This document shows positions 56,401 to 64,000 of a stretch of DNA of 64,000 nt, in pieces. The stretch comes from Brachycybe producta (taxonomy: Eukaryota > Arthropoda > Diplopoda > Playtdesmida > Andrognathidae). Every line of letters starts with the position of its first letter. Position 1 is the stretch's first letter. The notes beneath the pieces were generated by a model. That model saw only the letters and a list, made by a program, of their open reading frames with translations. It was not told where the DNA came from and made no database searches. The DNA is taken from the NCBI GenBank assembly GCA_036925085.1, contig JAUPFP010000004.1, positions 8,034,938 to 8,098,937 of the forward strand. The letters run 5' to 3'. The translations under genes were made by a program, and so were the position numbers.

Positions 56401-56893
56401 TCATCATCACTATTTCTTGCCTTTCCTGTCTCGGCTGCATCTTAGTACCTTCTTTCTTGCTTGCCTCCTCTCGCTCACCATGCTGTTCCGTTACCACTCC
56501 ACTCGCTGGAAGTAAATTTAGTGCATTCGTTAAGCTCTTGATCGCGTCGATCAATGTCGAGGTTATGGTCGGTGCGGACTCCTTCACTGGTCCTCTGCTA
56601 GAAAGATGCCTTTGTGTTTCCCTTTCTGCATTTCCGGCTCTCGCGCCTCTCGTGGAATCGTTAGAGGTGGACTTGCAATCAGGGCGATGATCCGATGATG
56701 AGGGGCATTCTTTATGGTCTCCCTCCTTCATCCTGTCTCTACTGGTTCCCATGTTCTGTGGTGGACTTCGTGCACCACTCAGAACTTTCGTTGCTACTTG
56801 TACTTGCACTAATCTCTTTTCCAACTTCTTCTCCGAGGTTGTGGGTTTGAAAACAGGCGGTCCGACACTCGGTTCGTCCTCCGCCCGTTCTAG
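50402..56893 (-). CDS. pol: gypsy Pol polyprotein with long C-terminal extension
   Basis: 2163 codons counted from the frameshift site; 2140 if counted from the TTG at 56824 (residue numbers below use that). Protease VDSGADVSIL near residue 173; reverse transcriptase FCVDYRKLN (569) and YLDDIIVF (669); RNase H HTDASGHGLG (816) and TDHNSLCYL; integrase zinc region H1030/H1037 with C1067/C1070; DDE residues in GMDFIGP (D1099), SDRGTQF (D1159) and GLAERCNRT (E1195); integrase C-terminal FKGPGVV. The integrase ends near residue 1375, yet the frame continues about 765 residues. That extension is rich in charged and acidic stretches (EIEEVEQVEELSEAEQ), includes MSDRKTMKSEVEYSDSEDY, and ends in a probably globular part (GSGRYPYYGYGRRDQ, RAHAIGIRHGKDYGIIWINT). 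I do not recognise it; no signal peptide or membrane segment suggests an Env. Pol overlaps gag in the -1 frame. Confidence 0.96.
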   Translation of the reverse strand, partial: LERAEDEPSVGPPVFKPTTSEKKLEKRLVQVQVATKVLSGARSPPQNMGTSRDRMKEGDHKECPSSSDHRPDCKSTSNDSTRGARAGNAERETQRHLSSRGPVKESAPTITSTLIDAIKSLTNALNLLPASGVVTEQHGEREEASKKEGTKMQPRQERQEIVMMIPEAKEIQSRIPEYGPPRIFVTMNGIAVEMMVDSGADVSILSENVAKMIGLKIDPTPIHETINTVGGSKIKIVGSAEVQVRLYRKLATTRIIIINGQMEALLGNNLGAAFRLMVDMEKKAIFFKEDMMEGGSSAIVENPQTVQQYSPMENLPVDAPQIFQKVKVEGPTSGKSPSQDGSLVIPTTLTAVGKPLMLRLINRIRLDPWEERLVDVKCKDCPQKGEMVLIDVNPEIWEKKGVMTAPGILEVDDETKMRVLIRNTTSRTLTLGAHQGIGTAETLDTALHDRDEKAPDIDPRQLPTTTKEAEKTIRGTLRNKNGKDSNFEDCLNIGPNLTSNQKIALQDLLTEHRESFAFDLSELGETNLTEHEIDTGDARPVRQPLRRTAPEAREIMRKEIKEMLDAGVIRPSKSPYASPVVIVRKKDGRHRFCVDYRKLNANTKMDTYPLPRIDDALDSLANSRYFATLDLASGYWQVRVREEDQEKTAFISPCGLYEFKKMPFGLCNAPATMQRALDVLLADQKWETCLVYLDDIIVFGRTFESFLERLRTILDLLRKANLSLQPKKCFFGYNKVSYLGHIISEDGVAPEEDKVIAVRDFPQPTNVTTVRSFLGLAGYYRRFIKDFAYAAKPLYDLTKKDNEFTWTNEADRAFKRLKALLIEAPVTVMYDPTAEISLHTDASGHGLGVVLYQQKEGDVKRVLAFASRTLQDAETRYTTTEKECLAVVFGITKFRPYLFNRDFTVVTDHNSLCYLRKAPRLQGRLGRWQLLLEEYRYKVVYKKGITHVDADSLSRNPVNTPIDKDLPENVEHEMDDGVIYAVLPAWNWAEEQQKGPEISEICHELMEQPNTPLSKKYSIFQGLLYANVLGTPQPILLTVVPKQLRRHIMEMVHDEPGAGHLGFFKTYGRLHRRFFWKKMKKDTYEYVKTCDICQRSKKPPQRPQGFLEPICVEKPVEKWGMDFIGPMTSSTAKVQHILVAVDYAARFLIAKAVRRATASSIVTFIKNNFVRGFGTPSDIISDRGTQFASKQVDTCLKEYGIKHHYTTAYHPQADGLAERCNRTLIEIIRRYLDPLKFQTDWHSALDDAVWAYNTAIQSSMKYTPFELMFGRKAREPIDNVVPSAPEIASREEINLLERPELKDAHANLRTAQEKQRKQYDSKRRAPDEFNVGDEVLIRDYAPKLGLAQKLALPFKGPGVVTRKLSHLVFEVEFQDGRGKLARDTFNVVNLKKYYRTCDLRKPENNLVILDNSPVNNHVRWINMERIETEAPCNWVTEVQYRDNREGLTPASPNMVQQKRNNRACSLYEQKDEIVVNYAPTGSGIRSFKMENHSYAKYVLKEEKGIKNEAEMDKPQMGKRQRHPAGGIVYNPPMKSHHATRKGIPHALESKQGSDVICLTETELMKQEKNGGWNVVTITNLRSSGWPITSLKPKLYGNSGYKVFTEKMKHRPWSTAWKVWNPPQVDSDLSDIWTHYLRRDNHPTKHRKTEIKEKEKDETEAEVWGADVNEADAKKLCKINTKVTGQITTLQGSKRATKVISSQQSANKLKTPKLRKETPLLIKVLSLNLLHNTRLNIQVGRKHQATSISLFSQNLKEKVKLLVGRIMSDRKTMKSEVEYSDSEDYRLVRYRGPTTQENLMGDGMNDQLIEIEEVEQVEELSEAEQNSSDGISLSSDENSSSGQPLGNPPTRYELNLCRRMYEVEQTLQNLILRETRVVNEKPLPPVPPGQGRGKTMLERANFKVSSPKALCSSTPALYFSSYEIDQPQMMAPLSSADTLRNFGTWDGRRRIAALEKERLRLLHLPGVAKMIEERTMGSGRYPYYGYGRRDQVLNNMMILMQGELYETGDEFQYEGSYCVNDPIPLRWTAQVPGRAHAIGIRHGKDYGIIWINTSSGVCTFYTNPHPKPKNVLQLNLEKWIRALVHLREDPQPSLRFNYGSSLGTDEDRAAETFGRLFREKVRTTHRIPPADDSETFAELLNRLRGTDLDPRKNQWAEPWDLGDN

Positions 56894-58470
56894 TTTAACG
56901 GGAGGCTAGCCGAAGTGGTCGGTGCGATAGGAAGGGTAGGTACTAGTATTCGGCCCCCATGTAGGTTGGCGTAACCCATCTCTTCGTTTGTTAGGTGCCT
57001 GACAACAGGGGTTGTTGTCAGGGTAGCGGCTGCAGCAATGGCAGCTGCTCTCTCCACCTCTTGTTGCTGCTTTATGTCATCCCTTATGTGGCGGACTGTG
57101 GAGTCGGGTGGTCCATTCCGCCGGGGTTCGGGGCAAAACTTGCTCAGATGCCCAGGTCTCTGGCAATTGTAACAAGTGCGTCTTTCGGGTCCTTGGTAGT
57201 CCCGGTATCGACTCTCGTTTCGGGAAGTGCCCTGGTTTCTTTCTTGACTGAATCCCGTGCTCTGTCGTGGCTGTTGAGATGGCTGACCTCTTGCTGCTTG
57301 TTGCGGCGGGGGTTGGCTTGGTGGGCCATCTTGTTGCCTCTTCTGTAAGTTATTTGGTTGCTGCCGTTGCGTTTGGCCTCCTGGGGATTTATACATGACA
57401 GAGGACTGTGATGGAGGTCCAAACCCTCCATTTCGTAGTGTCTGTGGTGGTTGCTGGGTGCTCGTTGACGTGTCTCTGGGGTAGTTGGCCTTAGATTTAA
57501 GTACTAGTTGTCCAGAGGCAATTAAATCAGCTTCCATCCAGTGAGCACGCTCCATGTACTCATCGGCAGACATTGGGGGCAATCCACAAAGTTTCGCCGA
57601 AATCTCTTTTCGCATCCCTCTGCTTAATTGAGAAATATGAAGTTCATCCCCACTGTTTGGGGCAATTTTGTCGCATAATTCTACGCAGCGATATGCAAAT
57701 TGATAGAATGGTTCGTCGTCTCGCTGCACCAGGCTCAGCAGTTGTTTCATCCATTGTCGGCCATGTTTGGCACGACCAAATTTCTTCACAACGTGTCCTC
57801 GCATCTCGGCCCAAGTTGCCATTGAGGTGGTCTCCATTAACTTCGATACAAATCGCAATGCATACCCATCCAGGCATGATGAGAAATAGCTACAGCATTC
57901 ACCATCAGTCCAACGGTGTAAACGGGCCTTCGCTTCAAAGTTCTCAAGATATTCGTGGATATCTTCCACACCATTAAAACGTTTAAACCCTTGCAACGGG
58001 TGCCAAGCACCAGTCTGCCGCCATTGTCGGTCACAAGGGGGAGCGCGTGTCCAATCAGGCTCAGCACCGGGTGCCGCGGTTGTGGGTGGCATTAATTGTC
58101 TCGAGGTGTCTACTTGCAAGGTTGGTGCAAATATTGGTGTAGGCTCAGGGGCCATTCGTGAAGGTCCTGCTGTGCTTGCTTCTTGTATATAATGTGGTGT
58201 TGCTATTTGGGGTGGTGGCCCATGTGTTGGCCCCGTGAAATAGTTCGAAAGGCTCTCAAACAGGAATGCACGTTGTTCCGGTGTGTATCTTAATAGGAGG
58301 AGGCCCATAGCGGTAGCCTCTTGCTCCATGTTGGGGATTTCATGCGAATAAGAAGGAGTTTCAAGACTCACCCCACCATGCTGTACAGTGCCGGTCGGCT
58401 GGTCTTCAGTGGTCCTTGTTTCTTCAGTTACCGATGGCCCATCAGTGGATGTGTTTGGTACATTATCCAT
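56890..58470 (-). CDS. gag: gypsy Gag protein
   Basis: 526 aa from the ATG at 58470. The central region (about 150-320: FNGVEDIHEYLENFEAKAR, then CLDGYALRFVSKL and FYQFAYRC) has the look of a retrotransposon capsid domain. A Gln/Pro-rich linker (360-410) leads to a single CCHC zinc knuckle CYNCQRPGHLSKFC at 433-446, which binds RNA. The frame ends at the slippery heptamer described at 56893. The upstream leader 58471-58757 carries no competing long ORF. Confidence 0.95.
   Translation of the reverse strand: MDNVPNTSTDGPSVTEETRTTEDQPTGTVQHGGVSLETPSYSHEIPNMEQEATAMGLLLLRYTPEQRAFLFESLSNYFTGPTHGPPPQIATPHYIQEASTAGPSRMAPEPTPIFAPTLQVDTSRQLMPPTTAAPGAEPDWTRAPPCDRQWRQTGAWHPLQGFKRFNGVEDIHEYLENFEAKARLHRWTDGECCSYFSSCLDGYALRFVSKLMETTSMATWAEMRGHVVKKFGRAKHGRQWMKQLLSLVQRDDEPFYQFAYRCVELCDKIAPNSGDELHISQLSRGMRKEISAKLCGLPPMSADEYMERAHWMEADLIASGQLVLKSKANYPRDTSTSTQQPPQTLRNGGFGPPSQSSVMYKSPGGQTQRQQPNNLQKRQQDGPPSQPPPQQAARGQPSQQPRQSTGFSQERNQGTSRNESRYRDYQGPERRTCYNCQRPGHLSKFCPEPRRNGPPDSTVRHIRDDIKQQQEVERAAAIAAAATLTTTPVVRHLTNEEMGYANLHGGRILVPTLPIAPTTSASLPLN
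56893..56899 (-). promoter_or_regulatory. probable -1 ribosomal frameshift site
   Basis: On the minus strand gag ends CCG TTA AAC TAG. The heptamer G TTA AAC fits the X XXY YYZ slippery pattern in its YYY half, and GUUAAAC is a known natural -1 shift site in arteriviruses. A -1 shift here gives GTT AAA CTA and continues in the open pol frame, bypassing the immediately following TAG (56890-56892). The pol frame has no earlier in-frame ATG near it, which supports shifting over internal initiation. A downstream RNA structure was not tested. Confidence 0.7.
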
Positions 58471-58757
58471 CCTGGCACAAGTTTAATAGAAAAAGTTCTA
58501 ATGGTCGTCACACGTTGCACACACCAGTTCAGTTCCAATTTTTTTTGTTGAGAAAGTAACACCAAAAAAAAAAATAAAATTTTAACACAAGCTCAACCTT
58601 GAATAAGAATTTAGAATCAGCTGCCGAACCAAAAACAAAAAAAAAATTCCACAAGAAAATTTCACGATTTCACGACTTCAAATTTCCCGCCACTTTAAAA
58701 TTTCGAATTTCGCGGTTGTTCCGTTCAAATCAGGGTAACAATGTTCGAATTACTCTA

Positions 58758-58773
58758 CCCCGCACCTCCACCA
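58758..58773 (-). promoter_or_regulatory. primer-binding site of the gypsy element
   Basis: Two bases inside the 5' LTR the minus strand reads TGGTGGAGGTGCGGGG, complementary to a tRNA 3' end CCCCGCACCTCCACCA. The isoacceptor was not identified. A near-identical PBS lies at 26303-26318. Confidence 0.85.
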
Positions 58774-58775
58774 AG

Positions 58776-59794
58776 TGCAAGATTCCTCCCCTCTTGTCTT
58801 GTAACACTGCCGGCTCTCGCCGTCTGCTCATGAGATAGCAGACGATATTTTCGCTGTTATTCAAAAGAGGGAAGTTCCAGCGCAGGTAGTGCTCCTTGCA
58901 CTATGAGCACTCCTGGAGTTCTATGGGGATCGCGGCTGTCGACTCTCAATCAGCGCAGCCGTTTCTTTCAGTTATTGCTGTTACGGGGGGGGGGTTGCAA
59001 ACTTCATATAAAGCAATTTGGATAAAGGAGGTTTTATTCAAATTATTTAGTTAGGTTCACAGTACATATGATTAATGGCAACCCAAAACGAGGAGAGTAT
59101 GGCCTATGTCGTCCCTGTAGGAGTTCGGCCTCAGTTGTCTTCTGCGTCTTTCGTTTTCGTTTCGGCGGTGGTGGCTCCTTTCGTCCAAGCGCCGTTACTA
59201 AATTCAGCTATCTGTTGTCGTCTGCTTGTCTTTTCAATACATATATCAGAGATGCTATTTTCATTTACAAATGTGCAGACCGGACAGAGCCTCCGGCTGC
59301 AACGCACATCAAGGCAGACTCGACTCTCTTCGAAAGTGAGAGGCCAAGAATATATACACGTGCTAACCAAGTCACGTGATATATCTCCGGCCAATCATTT
59401 TCGAAGTTAAACATATCGATTAAGGACATTTTTAAATCGGGCCACCATAGTAGTCTATGGTGACCACAAGAAATACATTAAATCAGAGTTTATTTCAATA
59501 TCTAGCATTGGGCCAGAAATGGGGTTTACTGTCCCAATGCTAGCCTATGCGAAAGTTGTAAACGATCGAAGAAAGTTTGTTAGCAATAAAAGATTCGAAG
59601 AAAGTCTCAATAAATGCTCTTTATTTAAAAGGGGTTAAGTGGAAGTGGCTTTTATGCCTTGGGTAAAAAGTAAGAGATTGAGGGCAGACCACATCCGGTT
59701 GCTATGACAACACAAGCAAGAGAAAGACGGAGGTAATGACGTCACTATGCATGACGTCACGCCAATGTTGCTAGAGAAAGATGGGGTCGTTACA
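58776..59794 (-). repeat. 5' LTR of the gypsy element
   Basis: 1019 bp, identical to the 3' LTR except for one G in the homopolymer at 58985. It holds the presumptive promoter: TATATA at 59351-59356 and two TGACGTCA sites near 59737-59757. Confidence 0.97.
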
Positions 59795-59957
59795 AGTTAA
59801 TATTTAATCTTCAAAAATAAAATTAAACTTTGCGAAAGAAAAAATCTAAAAAAAAAAAAAAATAAACCGCCGCCGATTCCACTCGACTAACAAAATGATG
59901 TCATCGCCGCCATTTTAAAGGAACATTATGACTTTCTTTTTTGTTTACAAAAAAATC

Positions 59958-60023
59958 TGAGTCGCTTGTCAGCTAGTCATGTTGATGACCAGAGAGCAAT
60001 AAATGCTATTCTTCTTCTTCTTA
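59958..60023 (+). repeat. 3' tail of the non-LTR family
   Basis: Only the last 65 bases of the 3' UTR remain (GAGTCGCTTGTCAGCTAGTC, AATAAATGCTATT and a TTC tail), matching the ends of the copies at 17898 and 47487. A severe 5' truncation. Confidence 0.8.
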
Positions 60024-60079
60024 TCTATGAAACTTGTTGTAAATCTTCTTTCATAAATTTATGATATCACACGTTGACA

Positions 60080-60561
60080 ATGGACGATAATTTTCTTCTT
60101 GATATATCCTTATGTAATGATACCAAAGAGTTGTTATTACCATTGGCAAATGAAGAAACAGACGACAACAGACCGCCACCGTCCATTGACATCAATAGAG
60201 GAGACAGATGTTCAACAACATCGGTCATTATCGTCTGTACACGATGCTCCAATGAGGTGACAACTTATTAAAATGCACTGTACCATTGTACGGTAATATG
60301 AAACGTACAATATAGATCACTCCGACGATGTTTGGTCCTCATGAGGCTAGAAACGTAATCGTGGAGAACATTTTCCCATTGAATGAGGATGATGCAAACA
60401 AAATTCGAATGTTGTATTGCAATCTATGTCATTTATGTATGCATACATTTAAAGTTCGCTTTCGATTAGAAGCTGCTATAGCCTCCAAGCTAAATTTGCA
60501 CAGAACGCGCAAAATAATTAAGGCGAAAACATTGCACAGATTTCTTCTGCATAATTGCTAA
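60080..60561 (+). other. possible unidentified coding exons
   Basis: Two plus frames look less random than average. One starts at the ATG at 60080 (MDDNFLLDISLCNDTKELL) and may end in a donor after CSNE near 60256. The other (60328-60561) includes PHEARNVIVENIFPLNEDDA and KIRMLYCNLCHLC with HRTRK. I do not recognise either. They lie just upstream of the FAM169-like exons and could be its 5' exons or belong to another gene; no match to the expected FAM169 N-terminus was convincing. Confidence 0.3.
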
Positions 60562-60651
60562 GCAGCTTTTAATCTGAAGAATTGAAAAGATAACCTCAAT
60601 TCCAATAGGGTAATCTCTAAATTTCATCCCAGTTATACTTTTGATATTAAG

Positions 60652-62368
60652 GTGTTGCCGTCTGGGTTCGTTGTCAATGGCAGAACGTTGATCAGTTGCT
60701 CATCTGTGCCAGTAAAGCGACGTCGACAGGTCCCCTTCTGAAAGAGGTACACGATGGGCTGGTTTGTATGTGATGTGATACAGATGAACCAGTTCTAATT
60801 AAAAATTCATTAACACAAAGGTTTGTACATACGGCGAACGTCTTCTTTTGTGGCTCCTCAATAGAATCGTTTTCAACGAGTATGAGAATGATGTTGATGG
60901 ACTTGTATTCCTCCCCATACCTCAAAGAGACGTCGCAAAGATATTTTGGTACCGAGGACGAGCGGTTGGATTCTATTCCATTAAACCTAAACGTACGGAA
61001 ACAATTGATAAATTTTTATAATCATCTAAATTTTGCGTATATATCTTGACCCACGGATTTAGGTCAATAGCTTTTCTGAAGCAACTTTTAAAAGAAATTA
61101 AAATTATATTTAGTTTAAACAAAAACTATGTAACAACCCGACTGGTCCGTCACAATACCTCGGGTAACTTTCGACCCGTCCAAAGAACTTTGCAAAACTT
61201 ACCCGGCCTCAGACTCCACACGGGGACGGGATCGTACCCGTAGCAGCCCTCTCCACAGTTGACGTGGGAAACGCCGACTCTACCGGAGTCTCCCTCGCCG
61301 GATGCGATGGACGATCCGCCGCCACAACGAGAATCGGCCGGTACTTACATCGGCTCGCGGTGGAAGAGGTTCCACCGCGAGCCGACGTAAGTACCGGCCG
61401 ATAAATGCCGGAAACGGATGGTGGAAATCCCGCAAAATTCCCCCCACCCCGCGGTACTCCCCAATAAGATACACAACACCAAAGTAGATAAAATAAAAGA
61501 TGTATGTTTATTTACTTACACAAAAGAAAAGCAGTGGTTCTTTCCCACAATTACTTGTCTGGTCAATCCCACCAGCGAAGCCCCCATGAAGAAAACACCA
61601 AGGCAAACAAAGAAGATCCACACAAAGCACAACGGAGGCCACCCTTGCCTCCAGTATCAATGATCTTGACCAGTCTCCTGCCTACAACACACTGCCCAGA
61701 ACAAATGGCTGACTAGGCCATTTATACCTCCAGGCAACTCCACCTGGAGGGGTCAGTGGTCACTTCTGACCTCTCACCCATTGACTCTAATGGTGAGAGG
61801 TCTGCTGGCACCAAAATGGCGTCCAACCTAACAGCCTACTGCAAGCTGTCAGGCAGAGCTCCATAGGGAGTTCGTCTGCTCAATCAAAAAATTTTGATTG
61901 AGCAAACCAGGTTGCCACAACTAAAAGAATGTTAGAAAGGTTTTGAATCATGATATCTTTGAAAATGAACCTTTCGGTAGCTCTTAAAAAAATATATAAA
62001 ACTGAAAATTGCCTTTTTTAGTTTCAGAAAATGATTTACTTCCAAAAATCGTAATCATGTGCATTCTAATTTATAACAAACTGATTTTTTTTTAAATTTT
62101 ACTTCAGTAAAGCTAAGATCATCATTCTGGATTTGCAACTAAACTTTTTTTTAAAGAAAATTCTCCATTTTTTTTTCGTTTTCAGTTTCTCCCCTCGGCA
62201 CCAATAGTTATACGTTCGAAAGTACCGACATTCCTGTCGTCGATTTGGTGTTTATACGAAAAGAGTACAGAGGCAAGAATTTCGGTTCTATAATTGTCGG
62301 TGATGTTGTCAACACGTTAGATTCGGATGTCGGTTTTAGTTATCCAATAACGCCTCCGATGAACAACG
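60652..62368 (+). CDS. FAM169: FAM169-like protein (SLAP75 family), three internal exons (partial)
   Basis: Exons 60652-60746, 60821-60992 and 62186-62368 join in consistent phases across GT-AG introns. The first reads AVWVRCQWQNVDQLLICAS, the second KVCTYGERLLLWLLNRIVF and AKIFWYRGRAVGFYSIKP, the third IPVVDL, VFIRKEYRGKNFG and DVGFSYPI. These align in order with the conserved N-terminal region of FAM169A/B (GER-LNRI, AK-LW-GEAIGFYS-KP, VFVR-HRGKDFG-L-YPLS), which has an acetyltransferase-like look. The vertebrate protein is lamin-associated; its molecular activity is not established. The acceptor before 60821 has a weak pyrimidine tract. The 5' exons and the 3' end were not found. A solo LTR (61129-61919) lies in the second intron shown, reversed relative to the gene. 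Confidence 0.82.
61129..61919 (-). repeat. solo LTR in a FAM169 intron
   Basis: 791 bp; on the minus strand it runs from TGTGGCAACCTGGTTTGCT to GGTCGGGTTGTTACA-like end (CCAGTCGGGTTGTTACA), flanked by an exact 4-bp duplication ACTA (61125-61128 and 61920-61923). It is related to the LTR at 25215-25945. It contains a perfect inverted pair around GTACTTACATCGGCTCGCGG (61341-61400). Confidence 0.94.
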
Positions 62369-64000
62369 GTAACGGACACGATTGTCTTGTACAAACTGTC
62401 CAATTCTTAAACTGGCATAGGCAATCAAGTCTTGCTTGACAATCCTGGCTTGTCAAAACTGAATTGTCTATCAATATTGCCACAAACGTTTAGTCCATTT
62501 CTGTTAAGTTTGAATTCTGAAATTGTATGTGGAGATTACACATATTCTATAAGAACTATACAGAAACATCTGAAGTGGATTGCTTGACTAAACAAAAAGT
62601 TGAAGCCAAGATAAATGTTGGCTTGAATAAGCAAAATCCACCACAAACATGGTAAATTTCTGGATTGACAAGCTGAGATTGATTATCTGTAGGAACCCTT
62701 AAGAGATTCTTATGTTTTATGTTCATAGTTCTGAAACAGTTCCTTGTCTCACACCCGTTATATCGACAGTGTTTGTGGGAATGTGGCGACAGTAGTAGGC
62801 ACAACATCTGGCTTCGTCTCTGTTCTGATGCAGCAAGAGAAGCAAAAAAAATCCCTCGACTGAATAAATAAAAATTTGCTTTGTTGTTTGCAGACATTGC
62901 ACCCACAGGAGGGCAAGGGGCCATTTGACCCTCCCTAGTGTGATGAACTATTGTTTTCTCTTCCCCTGTAAAATTGAATTAAAAGGAGCACAGGTGTCTA
63001 TTCTCATGCTTGGGGGTGGCTGGTAGGTCGTTAAGATGACACCTCCCTGCCCAGCAAAATATGATATTGGTCAAGGGGTATATATGAATGATCCAAGCAG
63101 GGTATATCCTGGTTGGATCGGTGGTGTGAAACCCTTGATCAGAAGAGTACCTGTGAAACAAATCAAAAAAGCTAAATCAAGACGATTTTTTTATACAGTT
63201 TATTGAACACATTGAATATTTTACAAGGTCCTGGTGTGTCCAAGAGTTTTGGACACACCTGGCACCTTTGTATTGTTAACATATGATCTATTGTGTATAT
63301 TTTGTATAAATAGAAGCACTTCTACTCTTGAACCTAGCATGTTGTTATTTTCAATTAAATACGATTTTATATTTCGCAAAATCAATGTTCGGGCTCAGCT
63401 CTATGCAACGTTGAGTCGGACGATTTTAGAGGACGACCACCTGTGTTGTGTACCAACTTCACTTTATACCTCTGGACTCCTGAGCTACCCAATTCTAGTG
63501 TCCCTGGTACTTGAGTAATAAATACAGCTGTTACGAGCGAAAGACTCGAGTATTGACATTTCTGTTAGGCACGATCACATGGCAAGTCAAAGTCTTTCTG
63601 AGGGCAGAATGTTATGCTAGATTTAATATTTTTTTTATTTATTTAAAATTTTTTTTTGGCAAGTTTCATTATCCACAATCGCCAATACCTCGTTCTTAGG
63701 TCAGTATTTTGAAGTCCCAACCTTACACTACATCATCACACTATATAATAAATAACTTAACTTTAATTTTATTTCATTATATTAATAATATAATAATGAA
63801 TGATGGTTTATTTATCAATAAATGATAAAAACAAAAAGTTATTAAAGATGCTTTTAACTAATCAAGAAACAAAGTTTGGTCCTTAATGACTTTCTGTTTG
63901 CTTAAAATAAATAAACTATTTTGGCAAAGAACTTTTTTTCCCCATATTTTGCATTGACCAAAACAGAACAATATTTTCTTTCTACGACAAACCGTAACTG
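62369..64000. other. intron or intergenic; possible promoter-like repeat near 63.2-63.5 kb
   Basis: No further FAM169 exon was recognised. A hairpin GGTGTGTCCAAGAGTTTTGGACACACC lies near 63233-63259, followed by TATAAATAG near 63305 and AATAAATAC near 63517; the layout resembles an LTR but no ends or duplication were found. The right edge is AT-rich. Confidence 0.35.

Larger units (their letters stand above)
48525..59794 (-). mobile_element. complete young Ty3/gypsy LTR retrotransposon, 11.27 kb
   Basis: Two LTRs of 1019-1020 bp bound an internal region with PBS, gag, pol and PPT on the minus strand. An exact 4-bp duplication AGTT flanks it (48521-48524 and 59795-59798). On reading both LTRs base by base the only difference seen is one G in a homopolymer (11 G at 48734, 10 G at 58985), so the insertion is recent. 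Gag and pol frames are open over their full lengths. The order protease, RT, RNase H, integrase places it in Ty3/gypsy. Unusual points are the probable -1 frameshift exactly at the gag stop and a long C-terminal Pol extension. The element could be autonomous, though transcription is not shown. Confidence 0.97.

Overview
The window is animal (metazoan) nuclear DNA, AT-rich and crowded with transposable elements. It holds three split host genes with short GT-AG introns. DENND4/Crag has its first two coding exons on the minus strand at 671-1235 and runs off the left edge. ELP1 is complete on the minus strand at 27449-37158: 32 exons could be joined with every intron phase agreeing, giving about 1361 codons. 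A FAM169-like gene has three recognisable exons on the plus strand at 60652-62368. Intron style, P elements, Tc1/mariner, hAT and Mutator-type MITEs and many Ty3/gypsy LTRs point to an invertebrate. A short degenerate CCTAA tract is compatible with an arthropod but is weak evidence, so the phylum is left open.

Layout. 1-1.3 kb: DENND4 with a TA-flanked MITE in an intron. 1.7-16 kb: no host gene seen; MITEs, foldback elements, minisatellites and degraded LTRs, including two Mutator-type MITEs with overlapping 9-bp target duplications near 14 kb and a MITE inside a MITE at 11.3-11.7 kb. 17-26.5 kb: nested transposon debris: a SWIM/Ulp1/PHD gene remnant, gypsy pol remnant, several solo LTRs, and a Tc1-like foldback that split a MITE and was itself split by a solo LTR. 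27.4-37.2 kb: ELP1, with one solo LTR and one MITE in introns and two CRE-type sites upstream. 38-41 kb: a broken P-element/THAP9-like transposase gene with a recognisable THAP domain. 41-48.5 kb: solo LTRs, MITEs, a foldback element, a non-LTR fragment and an inverted pair of tRNA-derived SINEs.

48.5-59.8 kb: a complete, apparently very young Ty3/gypsy retrotransposon on the minus strand. Its LTRs differ only in the length of one G run, it has a 4-bp target duplication, PBS, PPT, a 526-aa Gag, and a pol frame entered by a probable -1 frameshift at GTTAAAC immediately before the gag stop. Pol carries an unexplained C-terminal extension of about 765 residues after the integrase. 60-62.4 kb: FAM169-like exons with a solo LTR in an intron.

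Best candidates for new biology are the Pol extension of the young gypsy element with its frameshift site, the large set of related MITEs with 9-bp target duplications (possibly linked to the SWIM/Ulp1 remnant), and the strong excess of solo LTRs, most with 4-bp target duplications. All identities come from reading the sequence and recalled family features; no database search was run.
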